A DNA stretch of 43,293 nt from Victivallales bacterium (GTDB taxonomy: Bacteria; Verrucomicrobiota; Lentisphaeria; Oligosphaerales; Oligosphaeraceae): contig JAFZWH010000074.1 in the NCBI GenBank assembly GCA_017617415.1, positions 1-43,293 of the forward strand, given 5' to 3'. A program made the position numbers and the translations under genes. Under the pieces are notes generated by a model. It was not told the DNA's origin and did not search any database. It saw only the letters and a program-made list of their open reading frames with translations. Positions 18,132 through 27,049 of the stretch are shown piece after piece. The first letter of the stretch is position 1, and each line of letters starts with the position of its first letter.

Positions 18132-19754
18132 ATGCAACTCACCGAACTCGGTTTGAAAGACCGCGCCGCCTGGATTCAGGCGGGCTACGCCCTCCCCCAA
18201 TATGACCGTGCCGCCGTGCGAGAGAAGACGCTCGCCGCACCGCAATGGATTCACTTCGGCGCTGGCAACATCTTCCGCGCCTTCCAGGCCAACCTCGCCC
18301 AGCGGATGCTCAATGACGGACTAATGGACACCGGTATCATCGCCGCCGAGGGCTTCGACTACGAGATTATCGAGAAATCCTACCGCCCACACAACAACTA
18401 CTCCGTGCTGGTCACTCTCAAGGCCGATGGCTCCATTGAGAAGACCGTCATCGGCTCCGTGGTCGAATCCATGATTCTGGACTCTGAAAACGACACCGAA
18501 TTCTCGTGCCTCAAGGCCGTCTTCGCCAATCCCTCGCTCCAGATGGCGACCTTCACCATCACCGAGAAGGGCTATGCGCTCAGGACGCCAGACGGCAAAC
18601 TCCTCCCCGCCGTCGAGGCGGATTTCGCCGCCGGTCCCGCCAAGCCCGCCAGCTACCTCGGCAAAGTCGCCGCGCTACTCTACGCGCGCTTCCAGGCGGG
18701 TGCCTACCCTGTCGCGATGGTCTCCACGGACAACTGTTCGCACAATGGCGAGAAGCTCTGCCAGGCGGTCAGCGCCTACGCCGAAGCCTGGGCGGCTAAC
18801 GGTCTCGTGCCCAAGGCTTTCCAGGAATACATCACCAATCCCGCGAAGGTCGCATTCCCCTGGAGCATGATTGACAAGATCACCCCGCGCCCCGCCGACT
18901 CCGTGGAGAAGATGCTCAAGGAGAGCGGTCTGGAGGGCACCGAAGCGGTCGTGACCTCCAAGCGCACCTACGTCGCGCCCTTTGTGAACGCCGAGGAGAG
19001 CGAATATCTCGTGGTCGAAGACGCCTTCCCGAATGGCCGTCCCGCCCTGGAGAAGGTCGGCGTCATCTTCACCACGCGCGAGACGGTCAACAAGGTCGAG
19101 CGGATGAAGGTCTGCACCTGCCTGAACCCCCTGCACACCGCCCTGGCGGTCTATGGCTGCCTCCTGGGCTACACCTCCATCTGCGCAGAAACCAAAGACC
19201 CCGAGCTCTCCAAGCTCATCCAGGTCATCGGCTACCAGGAGGGTTTGCCCGTCGTCACCAACCCCGGCGTGATTGAGCCCAAGAGCTTCATCGACACCGT
19301 GGTAAATGTCCGCCTTCCGAATCCCTTCATGCCCGACACGCCTCAGCGCATCGCCACCGACACCTCCCAGAAGCTCTCCATCCGCTTCGGCGAAACCGTC
19401 AAAGCCTACCTCGCCGACCCCGCACTGAAGGTCTCCGACCTCAAGCTCATCCCGCTGGTCTATGCCGGATGGCTGCGCTATCTCATGGCCGTGGACGACA
19501 ATGGCGCACCCTTCGAACTCTCGCCCGACCCGCTCATCGCCACCGTCAAGCCAGTCGTGGACGCCTTCAAACTCGGGGACGCCCCCGCGGTCGCCGAGGT
19601 CGAAGCCAAGCTCAAGGAGCTCCTCTCCAATGCCAAAATCTTCGGCGTGGATCTCTTCGAGGCTGGCCTCGCCGACACCGTGGCGCAGTACTTCATTGAG
19701 CTCATCGCCGCCCCTGGCGCCATCCGCGCCACCCTCAAGAAATACACCGCGTAA
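18132..19754 (+). CDS. Mannitol dehydrogenase-family oxidoreductase (fructuronate reductase-like)
   Basis: A 540-residue long-chain polyol dehydrogenase-type protein. The N-terminal Rossmann part begins with IHFGAGNIFRAFQANLAQRM, and MVSTDNCSHNGEKLCQAV follows the NAD-binding domain. The C-terminal helical domain carries MKVCTCLNPLHTALAVYGCL, which occupies the place of the usual LNxxHS catalytic motif, and LIPLVYAGWLRYLMAVDD. Family members interconvert fructuronate/mannonate, tagaturonate/altronate or mannitol/fructose using NAD(P)H; the substrate cannot be fixed here. The residues around the catalytic motif differ from classical UxuB/MtlK, so a new specificity is possible. It stands alone, preceded by a heptamer repeat. 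Confidence 0.85.
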   Translation: MQLTELGLKDRAAWIQAGYALPQYDRAAVREKTLAAPQWIHFGAGNIFRAFQANLAQRMLNDGLMDTGIIAAEGFDYEIIEKSYRPHNNYSVLVTLKADGSIEKTVIGSVVESMILDSENDTEFSCLKAVFANPSLQMATFTITEKGYALRTPDGKLLPAVEADFAAGPAKPASYLGKVAALLYARFQAGAYPVAMVSTDNCSHNGEKLCQAVSAYAEAWAANGLVPKAFQEYITNPAKVAFPWSMIDKITPRPADSVEKMLKESGLEGTEAVVTSKRTYVAPFVNAEESEYLVVEDAFPNGRPALEKVGVIFTTRETVNKVERMKVCTCLNPLHTALAVYGCLLGYTSICAETKDPELSKLIQVIGYQEGLPVVTNPGVIEPKSFIDTVVNVRLPNPFMPDTPQRIATDTSQKLSIRFGETVKAYLADPALKVSDLKLIPLVYAGWLRYLMAVDDNGAPFELSPDPLIATVKPVVDAFKLGDAPAVAEVEAKLKELLSNAKIFGVDLFEAGLADTVAQYFIELIAAPGAIRATLKKYTA

Positions 19755-19766
19755 GTTGCTTCTCGT

Positions 19767-19795
19767 CTGGCATACGGACTTGTTTCGTGTGCCAG
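19767..19795 (+). terminator. Hairpin after the oxidoreductase gene
   Basis: CTGGCATACG (19767-19776) pairs with CGTGTGCCAG (19786-19795), a 10-bp stem with one T:G pair and a 9-base loop, 12 bases past the stop. There is no T run after it. Confidence 0.4.
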
Positions 19796-19843
19796 AAAGA
19801 GATTGCGGTTCCTTCCAACCACCATCCTCATCGGATTTTCACC

Positions 19844-20188
19844 ATGTCAGGACTTGATTTCCTAAGCTTTGGAGAAAAGGCGAATCGTGATTACCGGGAA
19901 GCCTGCGAAGAACTGAAAAATGATTCTTCCTTACCAAGTTGGGCGCGTGAAGCCTTACTTGAAGAGTTGAGGAAAGAACATAGCAAAGCAGCCAATGCGG
20001 CAATCATGAATTTACTCTTTGCCTCTGAAGGACACAGGAAAACTGAGGAAAGCATGTTTGGAGCGTCAGCATCCACAAAAAGGAAAAAACGTCCAGGAAA
20101 TCTCGACCCAGACTTGTTCGATACTGACCCGTGGGTCGATGACCCAGATGCATATTTACTCGATGATGACGACGATGAAGATGACTGA
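19844..20188 (+). CDS. Small acidic-tailed protein of unknown function
   Basis: Not recognised; 114 residues from MSGLDFLSFGEKANRDYREA. The N-terminal half is predicted helical (EELKNDSSLPSWAREALLEE). A basic patch (STKRKKRPG) follows, then an extreme acidic tail ending in a run of Asp/Glu. No signal peptide or membrane segment, so cytoplasmic. The frame is open to 19787, but the added residues look non-coding; neither start has a Shine-Dalgarno. It lies 23 bases upstream of another very acidic protein, so the two are likely co-expressed. Confidence 0.65.
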   Translation: MSGLDFLSFGEKANRDYREACEELKNDSSLPSWAREALLEELRKEHSKAANAAIMNLLFASEGHRKTEESMFGASASTKRKKRPGNLDPDLFDTDPWVDDPDAYLLDDDDDEDD

Positions 20189-20211
20189 ACTCACCCAAAA
20201 CAAGAATACCG

Positions 20212-20763
20212 ATGACTGACGAAGAATTCGACGCAGCGATTGAGGCCCTCAGCAACAGGCTTGACCAAAAATACGACAATGATGTTGAGGCCCTTAGAAA
20301 AAGGCTTGACCAAAAATACGACGATGCGTTCAAGCAGCTCATTGCCAATCCCAAGCTAAACGGACGGGCGCTGGACAAGGCAATCGACGCGCTTGATGCA
20401 CGGCGCGACCGCGAGGAAGAAGCCGAACTGGAAAAACTTGAGGAACTTAGGGACCAGCAGGAGGAGGAGGAAACCGAACGGCTTGAGGCACTCAGGGACC
20501 AGCAGGAGGACGAGGAGTTCGAACGTCGCAAAGGGCTAAGGATGCGGCGAGAGGAAGAAGAGGAAAATGATGATGGACAGTGGCAACCGTCAAATAACTC
20601 CGATGACTCGTCCCGTTTCGACTACTCAGATGGCTCTCGCATCGTAGATTTTGAAACATATAGCGAGGTCGACCCCAACGATTATGATCCATCGGAAGTG
20701 GACGGCGGTCCCGAGAACGAAGACGAGTACTTCGACACTGGCGAAGAGGATGATTACGACTAA
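20212..20763 (+). CDS. Highly acidic coiled-coil protein with 15-residue repeats
   Basis: Not recognised; 183 residues, mostly Glu, Asp, Arg and Leu. Residues about 10-40 hold two copies of a 15-residue unit containing RLDQKYD. Residues about 76-105 hold two copies of a different 15-residue unit containing LRDQQEE. The C-terminal third is disordered and very acidic (Asp, Ser, Tyr). It is predicted to form a long single helix or coiled coil. It follows the acidic gene at 19844 and may function with it, perhaps as a chaperone-like or scaffold partner; this is only inference from composition. Confidence 0.65.
   Translation: MTDEEFDAAIEALSNRLDQKYDNDVEALRKRLDQKYDDAFKQLIANPKLNGRALDKAIDALDARRDREEEAELEKLEELRDQQEEEETERLEALRDQQEDEEFERRKGLRMRREEEEENDDGQWQPSNNSDDSSRFDYSDGSRIVDFETYSEVDPNDYDPSEVDGGPENEDEYFDTGEEDDYD
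20239..20526 (+). repeat. Two pairs of 45-bp direct repeats inside the acidic coiled-coil gene
   Basis: Pair one occupies 20239-20283 and 20284-20328, sharing GGCTTGACCAAAAATACGAC. Pair two occupies 20437-20481 and 20482-20526, sharing AGGGACCAGCAGGAGGA. Both have the same 45-base (15-codon) length although their sequences differ. High DNA identity points to recent tandem duplication. Confidence 0.85.
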
Positions 20764-20994
20764 AGGTTATTTTACAATAATAATTGTTAATCATTCCTTT
20801 CTGAAAAATATCATCGAATATAGTGATTGGGTGCTGGGGGGAAGGTATACCGTTGTCATGTAGATAATTGTGATACCATGCGGGCAACAAGATGAGATTG
20901 TCCATCTCGTTCTCCTGGAAGTTCAACAATTGCAGGTCATCGAATTTTCCGAGATCGTAGCGCAAGGCTTTTTTTTTACCAGACAGCATTGCCT

Positions 20995-21447
20995 TCAATC
21001 AATAGCAGGCCAATTCTCGAGGGTGATGAATCGACGATTTTCGTCCAGATGCCGAAAACGAATGGTTCGCAGCGCCGGACGTGCCAATAGTCCAGCAATC
21101 TGCTCGGGCCATTCCACGAGGGTAATGGCATTGGGCTGAAAGAGAAACTCGTCAATGCCAAAGGCCAGGGCGGCATTTTCATCCGTAATACGATACATGT
21201 CAAGATGATATAGATATTCGCCATTCGGGCGACAATACTCCTGGGCAACAGTGAAGGTCGGACTGGTAACTGCCTCGGCAATACCCAGTCCGCGAGCGAT
21301 GCCACGAGCCAGCACGGTCTTTCCACAGCCCAGGTCGCCCACCAGCGCAACCACGCTACCCGACGGGAGCATCCCCGCCAGCCGGCTTCCCAACGCCAAG
21401 GTCATCGCCTCGCTGTCGGAGACTATTTCTTGCATTTTTACTTGCAT
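20995..21447 (-). CDS. tsaE: tRNA threonylcarbamoyladenosine biosynthesis ATPase TsaE
   Basis: ATPase that drives the TsaBDE complex making t6A37 on ANN-decoding tRNAs. The 150-residue product has the P-loop GDLGCGKT at residues 37-44, SPTFTVAQEY, YHLDMYR and the family end signature LVEWPEQI. A second in-frame ATG at 21435 is closer to the usual family N-terminus; no Shine-Dalgarno separates them. Last gene of the minus-strand run from ubiB; its partner tsaD is at 32039 on the other strand, and tsaB is not in the window. Confidence 0.95.
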   Translation of the reverse strand: MQVKMQEIVSDSEAMTLALGSRLAGMLPSGSVVALVGDLGCGKTVLARGIARGLGIAEAVTSPTFTVAQEYCRPNGEYLYHLDMYRITDENAALAFGIDEFLFQPNAITLVEWPEQIAGLLARPALRTIRFRHLDENRRFITLENWPAID

Positions 21448-21465
21448 ATATGATGCAAAATTGAA

Positions 21466-22302
21466 TCAAGGAAGTGTGAGACCCATCCCTGGTCCGAGAC
21501 GGTTCAAGGCCTGGAGAACCTGACACATGTCGCGGTAGCGATCCCCCAGCTTCTTCTCCAGACATCTCATCACGATAAACTCCAGTTGCGGTAAGACTGC
21601 GGGATTGAGGTCCCGAACTGCCCTGGGTTTCACGGTGGAGCTGGCCTGGTTCCGCCACAGTTTCTTCTCGGTCTTGCCGCCGAAAGGCATCCGCCCGGTC
21701 AGCAGCTGGTAGGCAATCAGCCCGAAGGCAAAGACATCCGAAGCCTGGAAAGCCAGCTTGTCGATGAACTGCTCCGGCGCCATGAAGGCAGGAGTGCCCA
21801 TCTGACGATATGGTCCGTTGTCCGTGGCCTCCCGCGTCATGTCAAAGTCCATGAGCTTGACCTCGATGACATTGCTGTTGCGCTGCACCAGGAAATTCTC
21901 CGGCTTGACATCCAGGTGCATCAGATGATGCTCGTGGACCCAGCCAAGCGCCTTGGCAATCTGGAGAATGATGAGCCACGTCTGCTCTTTGATGCGGTAG
22001 TCGTTGAGCGTGAGCATCGAGCGCAAACTCGTCCCATCGATATATTCGATGAGTTCATAGGGGCGGAAGAAGCTCGATCCGACACCCAGGGAATTCTGGA
22101 TATTCGGGTGCGGAGAAAGCACCAGACGATGTTGAATGCCGGCGACAAAGCGTTTCCGCACACAAAGCCGCAGCAGCTTCGAGGTCTGCATCTCGCGCCG
22201 CAACGCGACCGTGCCGTCAGCCATGCGCACTTTGCAGAGGTTTGCCACCCCCCCCACAGCAAAGTGCTCGATGACCCGATATGGCAAATGTTCAGAACCC
22301 AT
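21466..22302 (-). CDS. Atypical Ser/Thr protein kinase (Hanks type, altered ATP site)
   Basis: A 278-residue cytoplasmic kinase domain with no membrane segment or sensor domain. The catalytic loop is intact (HLDVKPENFL, Asp131), as are the activation segment end GTPAFMAPEQ and DVFAFGLIAYQLLTGRMPF. However, the VAIK lysine is Arg (TVALRRE, Arg35), the expected helix-C Glu is not apparent (KRFVAGIQHRL), and DFG is DFD (152-154). So ATP binding may be weak or unusual, and a regulatory pseudokinase is possible. ATG 22302 overlaps nothing; a TTG start at 22347 would overlap the aconitase stop. It lies 14 bases after aconitase and 18 bases before tsaE. Confidence 0.85.
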   Translation of the reverse strand: MGSEHLPYRVIEHFAVGGVANLCKVRMADGTVALRREMQTSKLLRLCVRKRFVAGIQHRLVLSPHPNIQNSLGVGSSFFRPYELIEYIDGTSLRSMLTLNDYRIKEQTWLIILQIAKALGWVHEHHLMHLDVKPENFLVQRNSNVIEVKLMDFDMTREATDNGPYRQMGTPAFMAPEQFIDKLAFQASDVFAFGLIAYQLLTGRMPFGGKTEKKLWRNQASSTVKPRAVRDLNPAVLPQLEFIVMRCLEKKLGDRYRDMCQVLQALNRLGPGMGLTLP

Positions 22303-22315
22303 CAACAAACCAAGT

Positions 22316-24271
22316 CTATGCGTTAAGAATTCCGCCAGCCAGGACAATACGGCGATCCTCTGCGGTCAATGTGCATTTCAGGGTAAACTGCCGCACCGCA
22401 CCATCCGGACCCAGCAACTCCGCCCGGACCTCGTCTCCAGCAAGAATCTGTTCGGCGACTTTTTCGATGCGGAGGCGGCTGCCCTCCTGGATGGCCTCAT
22501 AGTCCGCCGAATCCGTGAAATAGAGCGGGAGGATTCCAAAATTAACCAGGTTGGCGGCGTGAATGCGTTCGATGGAAATCGCCAGCACCGCACGCACCCC
22601 CAAATACATCGGGCAGATGGCGGCGTGTTCGCGGCTGGAACCCTGCGCGTAGGACTCGCCAGCCACGATGAAGCCCGCTTTCCCTGCGTCACGCAACGCC
22701 GCCGCACGCTCGGCGAAAGTGGGCTTGCCTGGCTCGTTGAAGCACTCGAAGACGACCTTCGCGTAGCGCGGGATGTTGCTCCTGAGTTTGAGGTTTGCGC
22801 CCGCCGGCATGATGTGATCCGTGGTAATGCGGTCGGCGACCTTGATCACCGCCTCGCCGTCCAGTGTCTCCGGCAACGGCGTGCAGTGGGGCGGTTCGCC
22901 GATGGTCTCCTTGCGGACAATCTCCCCGGCCTGTCCGGCAGGCGGAGGAGCGATGACCATGCGGTCGTCGATGACAAAGTGCTCCGGCATCTCCCAGACC
23001 GGCTCAATCAGCCCGAGGTTCTCGGCGACTTGTCGCGGATCGCTGAGCACGCCGGTAAGCGCAGTCGCCACGGCGGTCGCGGGCGACACCAGATAGCTCT
23101 GGTCGTTCTTCGTGCCGGAGCGGTTCAGGAAATTGCGATTAAAGGTACGCACGGTAATGCTGTCGGAAGCCGGGCTAAAGCCCTGCCCGATGCATGGTCC
23201 GCAGGCGCTTTCCAGAATGCGGCAGCCCGCCGCCAGCAGGGTGGCCAGCGACCCGTCCTCCGAGAGCATCCGCAAGACCTGTTTGGAACCAGGCGCGATG
23301 CCCAGCGTGCAATTGGGACTGACAATGCGGTCCTTGAGCATCGCCGCAACCAGCCGCAGGTCCTTGAGGGAACTGTTGGTGCAGGAGCCGATGAGCACTT
23401 GGTTGACTGGCAATCCGGCAACCTCGGCGACGGTCTTGATGTTCGCGGGATTCGACGGACATGCCGCCAGCGGAACCAATTCGGAGAGGTCAATCTCGAT
23501 GATTCGATCATAATGGCAGCCCGGTTCGGCAGCCAGCGGTCGCCAGTCGCCTTCGCGGCCTTCGGCGGCCAGGAACTCGCGCGTCGCCTCGTCTGAAGGG
23601 AAGACCGAGGTGGTCACGCCGAGTTCGGCCCCCATGTTGGTGATAGTGGCGCGCTCCGGCACAGAGAGCGTCTTGACGCCCTCGCCAAAGTATTCCACCG
23701 CCGTGCCTACATTGCCCTTGCTGGAGAGGATTTCCAGCACCTTCAGAATGACATCCTTGGCAGAGACCCACGGCGAGAGCTTCCCAGTCAAGTGGATGCC
23801 GATAACGCGCGGGCAGACCAGTTTGAAGGGGTGGCCAGCCATTGCACGCGCCACATCCAACCCACCCGCACCAATGGCAATCATGCCGATTCCACCACCA
23901 GTCGGAGTATGCGAATCGGAACCAAGCAAGGTCTTTCCAGGAATCCCAAAGCGTTCCAGGTGAACCTGATGGCAGATGCCGTTACCAGGACGTGAGAAGT
24001 ACACGCCTTTTGCCGCGCAGACGCTCTGGAGGTAGAGGTGGTCATTCGCATTCTCCGGCCCCATCTGGCTGGTATTGTGGTCCACATACTGCACCGAGAG
24101 TTCGGTTTTCACACGCTCCACGCCCATCGCCTCAAGCTCCAGAAAAGCCATCGTGCCAGTGGCGTCCTGACAAAGCGTCTGGTCAATGCGGATTTGAATC
24201 GGTGCGCCGGGCGTGAGTTCGCCTTCCACCAGATGCGCAGCCAAAATTTGTTCGATGAGCGTTCTTGGCAT
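22316..24271 (-). CDS. acn: Aconitate hydratase, Aquifex-type monomeric form
   Basis: Interconverts citrate and isocitrate in the TCA cycle. The 651-residue length fits the short putative-aconitase family rather than AcnA (about 890) or AcnB. [4Fe-4S] ligands are Cys297 (LIGSCTNSS), Cys357 and Cys360 (ESACGPCIGQGFSP). Other signatures: LLGSDSHTPTGGGIGMIAIG and, in the C-terminal swivel domain, VAGESYAQGSSREHAAICP. ATG 24271 has AAGGA about 7 bases upstream. It sits between an OleA-like synthase and the kinase. A 3-isopropylmalate dehydratase is less likely because large and small domains are fused. Confidence 0.93.
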   Translation of the reverse strand: MPRTLIEQILAAHLVEGELTPGAPIQIRIDQTLCQDATGTMAFLELEAMGVERVKTELSVQYVDHNTSQMGPENANDHLYLQSVCAAKGVYFSRPGNGICHQVHLERFGIPGKTLLGSDSHTPTGGGIGMIAIGAGGLDVARAMAGHPFKLVCPRVIGIHLTGKLSPWVSAKDVILKVLEILSSKGNVGTAVEYFGEGVKTLSVPERATITNMGAELGVTTSVFPSDEATREFLAAEGREGDWRPLAAEPGCHYDRIIEIDLSELVPLAACPSNPANIKTVAEVAGLPVNQVLIGSCTNSSLKDLRLVAAMLKDRIVSPNCTLGIAPGSKQVLRMLSEDGSLATLLAAGCRILESACGPCIGQGFSPASDSITVRTFNRNFLNRSGTKNDQSYLVSPATAVATALTGVLSDPRQVAENLGLIEPVWEMPEHFVIDDRMVIAPPPAGQAGEIVRKETIGEPPHCTPLPETLDGEAVIKVADRITTDHIMPAGANLKLRSNIPRYAKVVFECFNEPGKPTFAERAAALRDAGKAGFIVAGESYAQGSSREHAAICPMYLGVRAVLAISIERIHAANLVNFGILPLYFTDSADYEAIQEGSRLRIEKVAEQILAGDEVRAELLGPDGAVRQFTLKCTLTAEDRRIVLAGGILNA

Positions 24272-24306
24272 CGTATGTCCTTATGTTTATTACCACAAGC
24301 AGTTTA

Positions 24307-25362
24307 TTACCAGTTAATTGAAAGACCAGTAGAGTTAATGCCGCTGCCGATTCCGAGCATCGCCAGCTGCATTCCGGGGCGCAGTACGCCTTCCTCCTCG
24401 GCCAAGGCGACCGCAAGCGGCAACGACGCTGAGCCGCAGTTTCCGAAGCGGTCGAAGATGGGAAAATCAAGTGCGACGGGCAGCCCGAGTTCGGCGAAAA
24501 GCTGGTCCCGATGGACGCGGCCGACCTGATGTCCGCAAACGAGATCCGGCAGATTTCCGTTGGTCCAACCCGATTCTTTCTTCAGACATTGCCACATCCG
24601 CGAGGCGACCCGAATGCCCTGCACCATCAGTTCATGCGAGTCCGTACGCATTATCGGGGCGCTTTCATCGGTCATCGCGCCATTTGTCACCGCCCCCTGG
24701 CAGAGCGCATGGTTGCTGCAGTCCGAGGCGTTCACGATGCACCGAAGTTGGTGACCTTCCTGCGTCTCCGGCTCGCGCCGCGCAAGCACCACCGCGCATG
24801 CCGCCGAGCCGATGGTCAGGCTGGCGAACTCGCCCTTGATGGATTGGCGGGTGACCGTGGGATCATCCAGCAGATGCCGGAGGGTGTTTTCCACCAGCGG
24901 ACCGCCATTTTCACCGGTCACTGCCAGCGCACAGCGGATGGCACCCTGCTCGATAAGGCTGGCCAGCACCTGGAGACCGGAGGCGATGCCCAGGCAGGCA
25001 TTCGAGAGATCGAAATTCAGGATATCCGGTCCAAGACCGAGGCGGTTCACTACCGCCGTGGAGGTCGCCGGCTCCGCAAAGTCATGGGAGACGCCACAGA
25101 AGACCACCGCGTCCAATTGCTCAGGATTCACCCCCGCCTTGGACAGCGCATCGTGCGCCGCCGCCGCCGCCGCCTCGCTGGGCAAAGTTCCTTTCGCCCA
25201 GAAGCGACGTTCGCGGATGCCCGTCATCATCTCCAGTCGTCCCTCCGGCAGATGCAGGCGCTCATAGAGCGGCTGCAGGCGCTCTTCAAGCTCCGCGCTG
25301 GTCACCACCACCGGCGGTAGCGCCTTGCCAAAAGCCAACAGATTGACATGGCAAAACTGCAT
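24307..25362 (-). CDS. 3-oxoacyl-ACP synthase III family protein, OleA-like
   Basis: A 351-residue thiolase-fold condensing enzyme. Cys-His-Asn triad: Cys123 (DLSNACLGIASGL), His278 (CGHQVGRVH) and Asn308 (FDRFGNCGSASLPLA). MMTGIRERRFW and SHDFAEPATSTAV, with Glu97 where OleA carries its catalytic base, resemble OleA more than FabH. OleA condenses two acyl-CoAs head to head in long-chain olefin or beta-lactone synthesis. However, oleBCD are not adjacent, so the product is uncertain. It starts on the base next to the ubiB stop, so the two are translationally coupled. Confidence 0.87.
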   Translation of the reverse strand: MQFCHVNLLAFGKALPPVVVTSAELEERLQPLYERLHLPEGRLEMMTGIRERRFWAKGTLPSEAAAAAAHDALSKAGVNPEQLDAVVFCGVSHDFAEPATSTAVVNRLGLGPDILNFDLSNACLGIASGLQVLASLIEQGAIRCALAVTGENGGPLVENTLRHLLDDPTVTRQSIKGEFASLTIGSAACAVVLARREPETQEGHQLRCIVNASDCSNHALCQGAVTNGAMTDESAPIMRTDSHELMVQGIRVASRMWQCLKKESGWTNGNLPDLVCGHQVGRVHRDQLFAELGLPVALDFPIFDRFGNCGSASLPLAVALAEEEGVLRPGMQLAMLGIGSGINSTGLSINW

Positions 25363-27045
25363 CTACTTGTCCACCCGCAAAATGTCGAATGCCAGCACCG
25401 CCAGCATGAGAATAGTGAGCAAAAAACCCAGTTCCCCCCACACGGAAGCCCCATGCCAAATGGGAGGGATTTTCGCTATCATCAGCAGAGCGCTGGCGAC
25501 CATCGTGCCGGCCGCGCAAGTTGCCACCGTCCGGCGATTCTGTGCATGGAGATAGAGCCGGAGAAACTCCTCGCGGTCATCCAGGCTGTGTCTGAGCACC
25601 AGCTTGCCGCCCATCAGTTGCGCGAAGAAAGAACGCAACACCCCCGGTGCGGCAGCCAGATTGTCCCGCAATTCCACCAGTTCCTCCAGGTGACGGTGGG
25701 CAGACTTCATGATGTCCAGTTGCCGGAGCACCGTGGCCTGGACATACGGGCGCAGATGCGCTTGCAAGTCGAAGGACGGATCGAGCTTGCGACCCAGGTT
25801 GTCTGAGAGTCCCATCGCCCGCACCATGAGGTAGATATGTGGCTTCAACGAGAGCCGGAACTGCCGGCAGAGTTCGTAGAGCTGCCGAAGTGCCCCGGGC
25901 ACATCCAAGTCACGGATTTCACCATAGAAATTGCGGTCGATGAATTCGCCCAACGCGCATTCGAGGTCATCGAGGTCGGGTTCCTGCTCATAGACCGTCA
26001 GCTTCAAGAGCATCCGCGCCACATGGCGTTCGTCTCGTTCCAAGACGGACATCAGCATTCGGCAGAAGAGACTCCTTTCCTGGTCGGTAATCCGTCCGCA
26101 CAGACCGAAGTCAATATAGCAGATGCGGTTGCCAGGCAAAACGAAAATGTTTCCGGGATGCGGGTCGGCATGGAAGAATCCATAGGTGAAGAATTGCTTG
26201 AGCGCCAGTTCAGCACCGTCATTGGCCAACTTCACCAGATCACAGCCGCTTTGGCGCAGTTCCTCAAAACGATTGCCGGAAATTCCGTCAATCCATTCCA
26301 TCGTGAGGACCTGCCCCGTCGAGAACTCATCCCAGACCTTCGGCACCACCAGTGCCTTTTCGTTGGCAAATTGTCGGGCAAAATGCTTGATATTGCCGCG
26401 CTCGACATTGAAATCCAGCTCTTCCAGAATCGAGGTGCGGAACTGCTCCACCAACCGTGGCAGCAGAAGATATCGGAGATTGGGGAAATGTTCGTCCACA
26501 TGGCGACTCAAGAACCCCAACACCTCTATGTCCGCCAGAATTTTCTTGCGAATTTCCGGACGCTGAATCTTGACGAAGACCACCGTGCCGTCCTGAAGCA
26601 CCGCTCGATGCCCCTGCGCAATGGATGCCGCCGCGCTGGGTTCCTCGGAGAATTCCCGGAAGATTTCGGTCAGCGGGCGCCCCAGCTCCTTTTCGACAAT
26701 CTCCTTGACCTCGTCAAACGAAAAGGGCGGAACCTCATCCTGCAATTTCGAGAACTCCGCGACATACTCCGCGCCAATGACATCTGGGCGCGTCGAGAGC
26801 ATCTGACCCAGTTTCACGAAAGTCGGTCCCAGCTCCACCAAAGTCTTGCGGATACGGACCGGAAGCGTCTCCTGGCGCTCATCAGAATGAACCGATTCCG
26901 TATATTTGCGCGGAACCAGGTCACGAAGCCCCCCGAAAAACATCCCCAGGCCATTCTTGAACAAAACCGTCAGGATTCGCCGCATGTGATTCATGTTGGC
27001 GAAGTAGCGGTAGGTCTTGACAATGGGAACAAGCAGACTGCCCAT
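25363..27045 (-). CDS. ubiB: UbiB/ABC1 family atypical kinase
   Basis: A 560-residue UbiB/COQ8-family protein-kinase-like ATPase linked to isoprenoid quinone synthesis and lipid handling. Diagnostic features: KxGQ motif at 78-81 (TFVKLGQMLSTRPD), Ala-rich loop (PSAAASIAQGH, 138-141) replacing the Gly loop, Lys159 (VVFVKIQRPEI), HADPHPGNIF at 292-301 and DFG at 312-314. Two C-terminal membrane helices lie after about residue 505. First gene of the minus-strand run; a TCTGACC heptamer repeat abuts its ATG. No other quinone genes are nearby. Confidence 0.93.
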   Translation of the reverse strand: MGSLLVPIVKTYRYFANMNHMRRILTVLFKNGLGMFFGGLRDLVPRKYTESVHSDERQETLPVRIRKTLVELGPTFVKLGQMLSTRPDVIGAEYVAEFSKLQDEVPPFSFDEVKEIVEKELGRPLTEIFREFSEEPSAAASIAQGHRAVLQDGTVVFVKIQRPEIRKKILADIEVLGFLSRHVDEHFPNLRYLLLPRLVEQFRTSILEELDFNVERGNIKHFARQFANEKALVVPKVWDEFSTGQVLTMEWIDGISGNRFEELRQSGCDLVKLANDGAELALKQFFTYGFFHADPHPGNIFVLPGNRICYIDFGLCGRITDQERSLFCRMLMSVLERDERHVARMLLKLTVYEQEPDLDDLECALGEFIDRNFYGEIRDLDVPGALRQLYELCRQFRLSLKPHIYLMVRAMGLSDNLGRKLDPSFDLQAHLRPYVQATVLRQLDIMKSAHRHLEELVELRDNLAAAPGVLRSFFAQLMGGKLVLRHSLDDREEFLRLYLHAQNRRTVATCAAGTMVASALLMIAKIPPIWHGASVWGELGFLLTILMLAVLAFDILRVDK

Positions 27046-27049
27046 AAAA

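Noticed and set aside
20785-20989. Minus-strand frame downstream of tsaE (MLSGKKKALRYDLGKFDDLQ)
   Set aside because: The composition looks protein-like for about 70 codons, but it then runs antisense through the acidic coiled-coil gene, has a nine-A run near the start and no ribosome binding site. It might be a gene remnant; not supported as a gene.
22136-23596. 486-residue open frame antisense to aconitase and the kinase
   Set aside because: Crosses the boundary of two well-supported minus-strand genes, with Arg/His/Gly-rich shadow composition.
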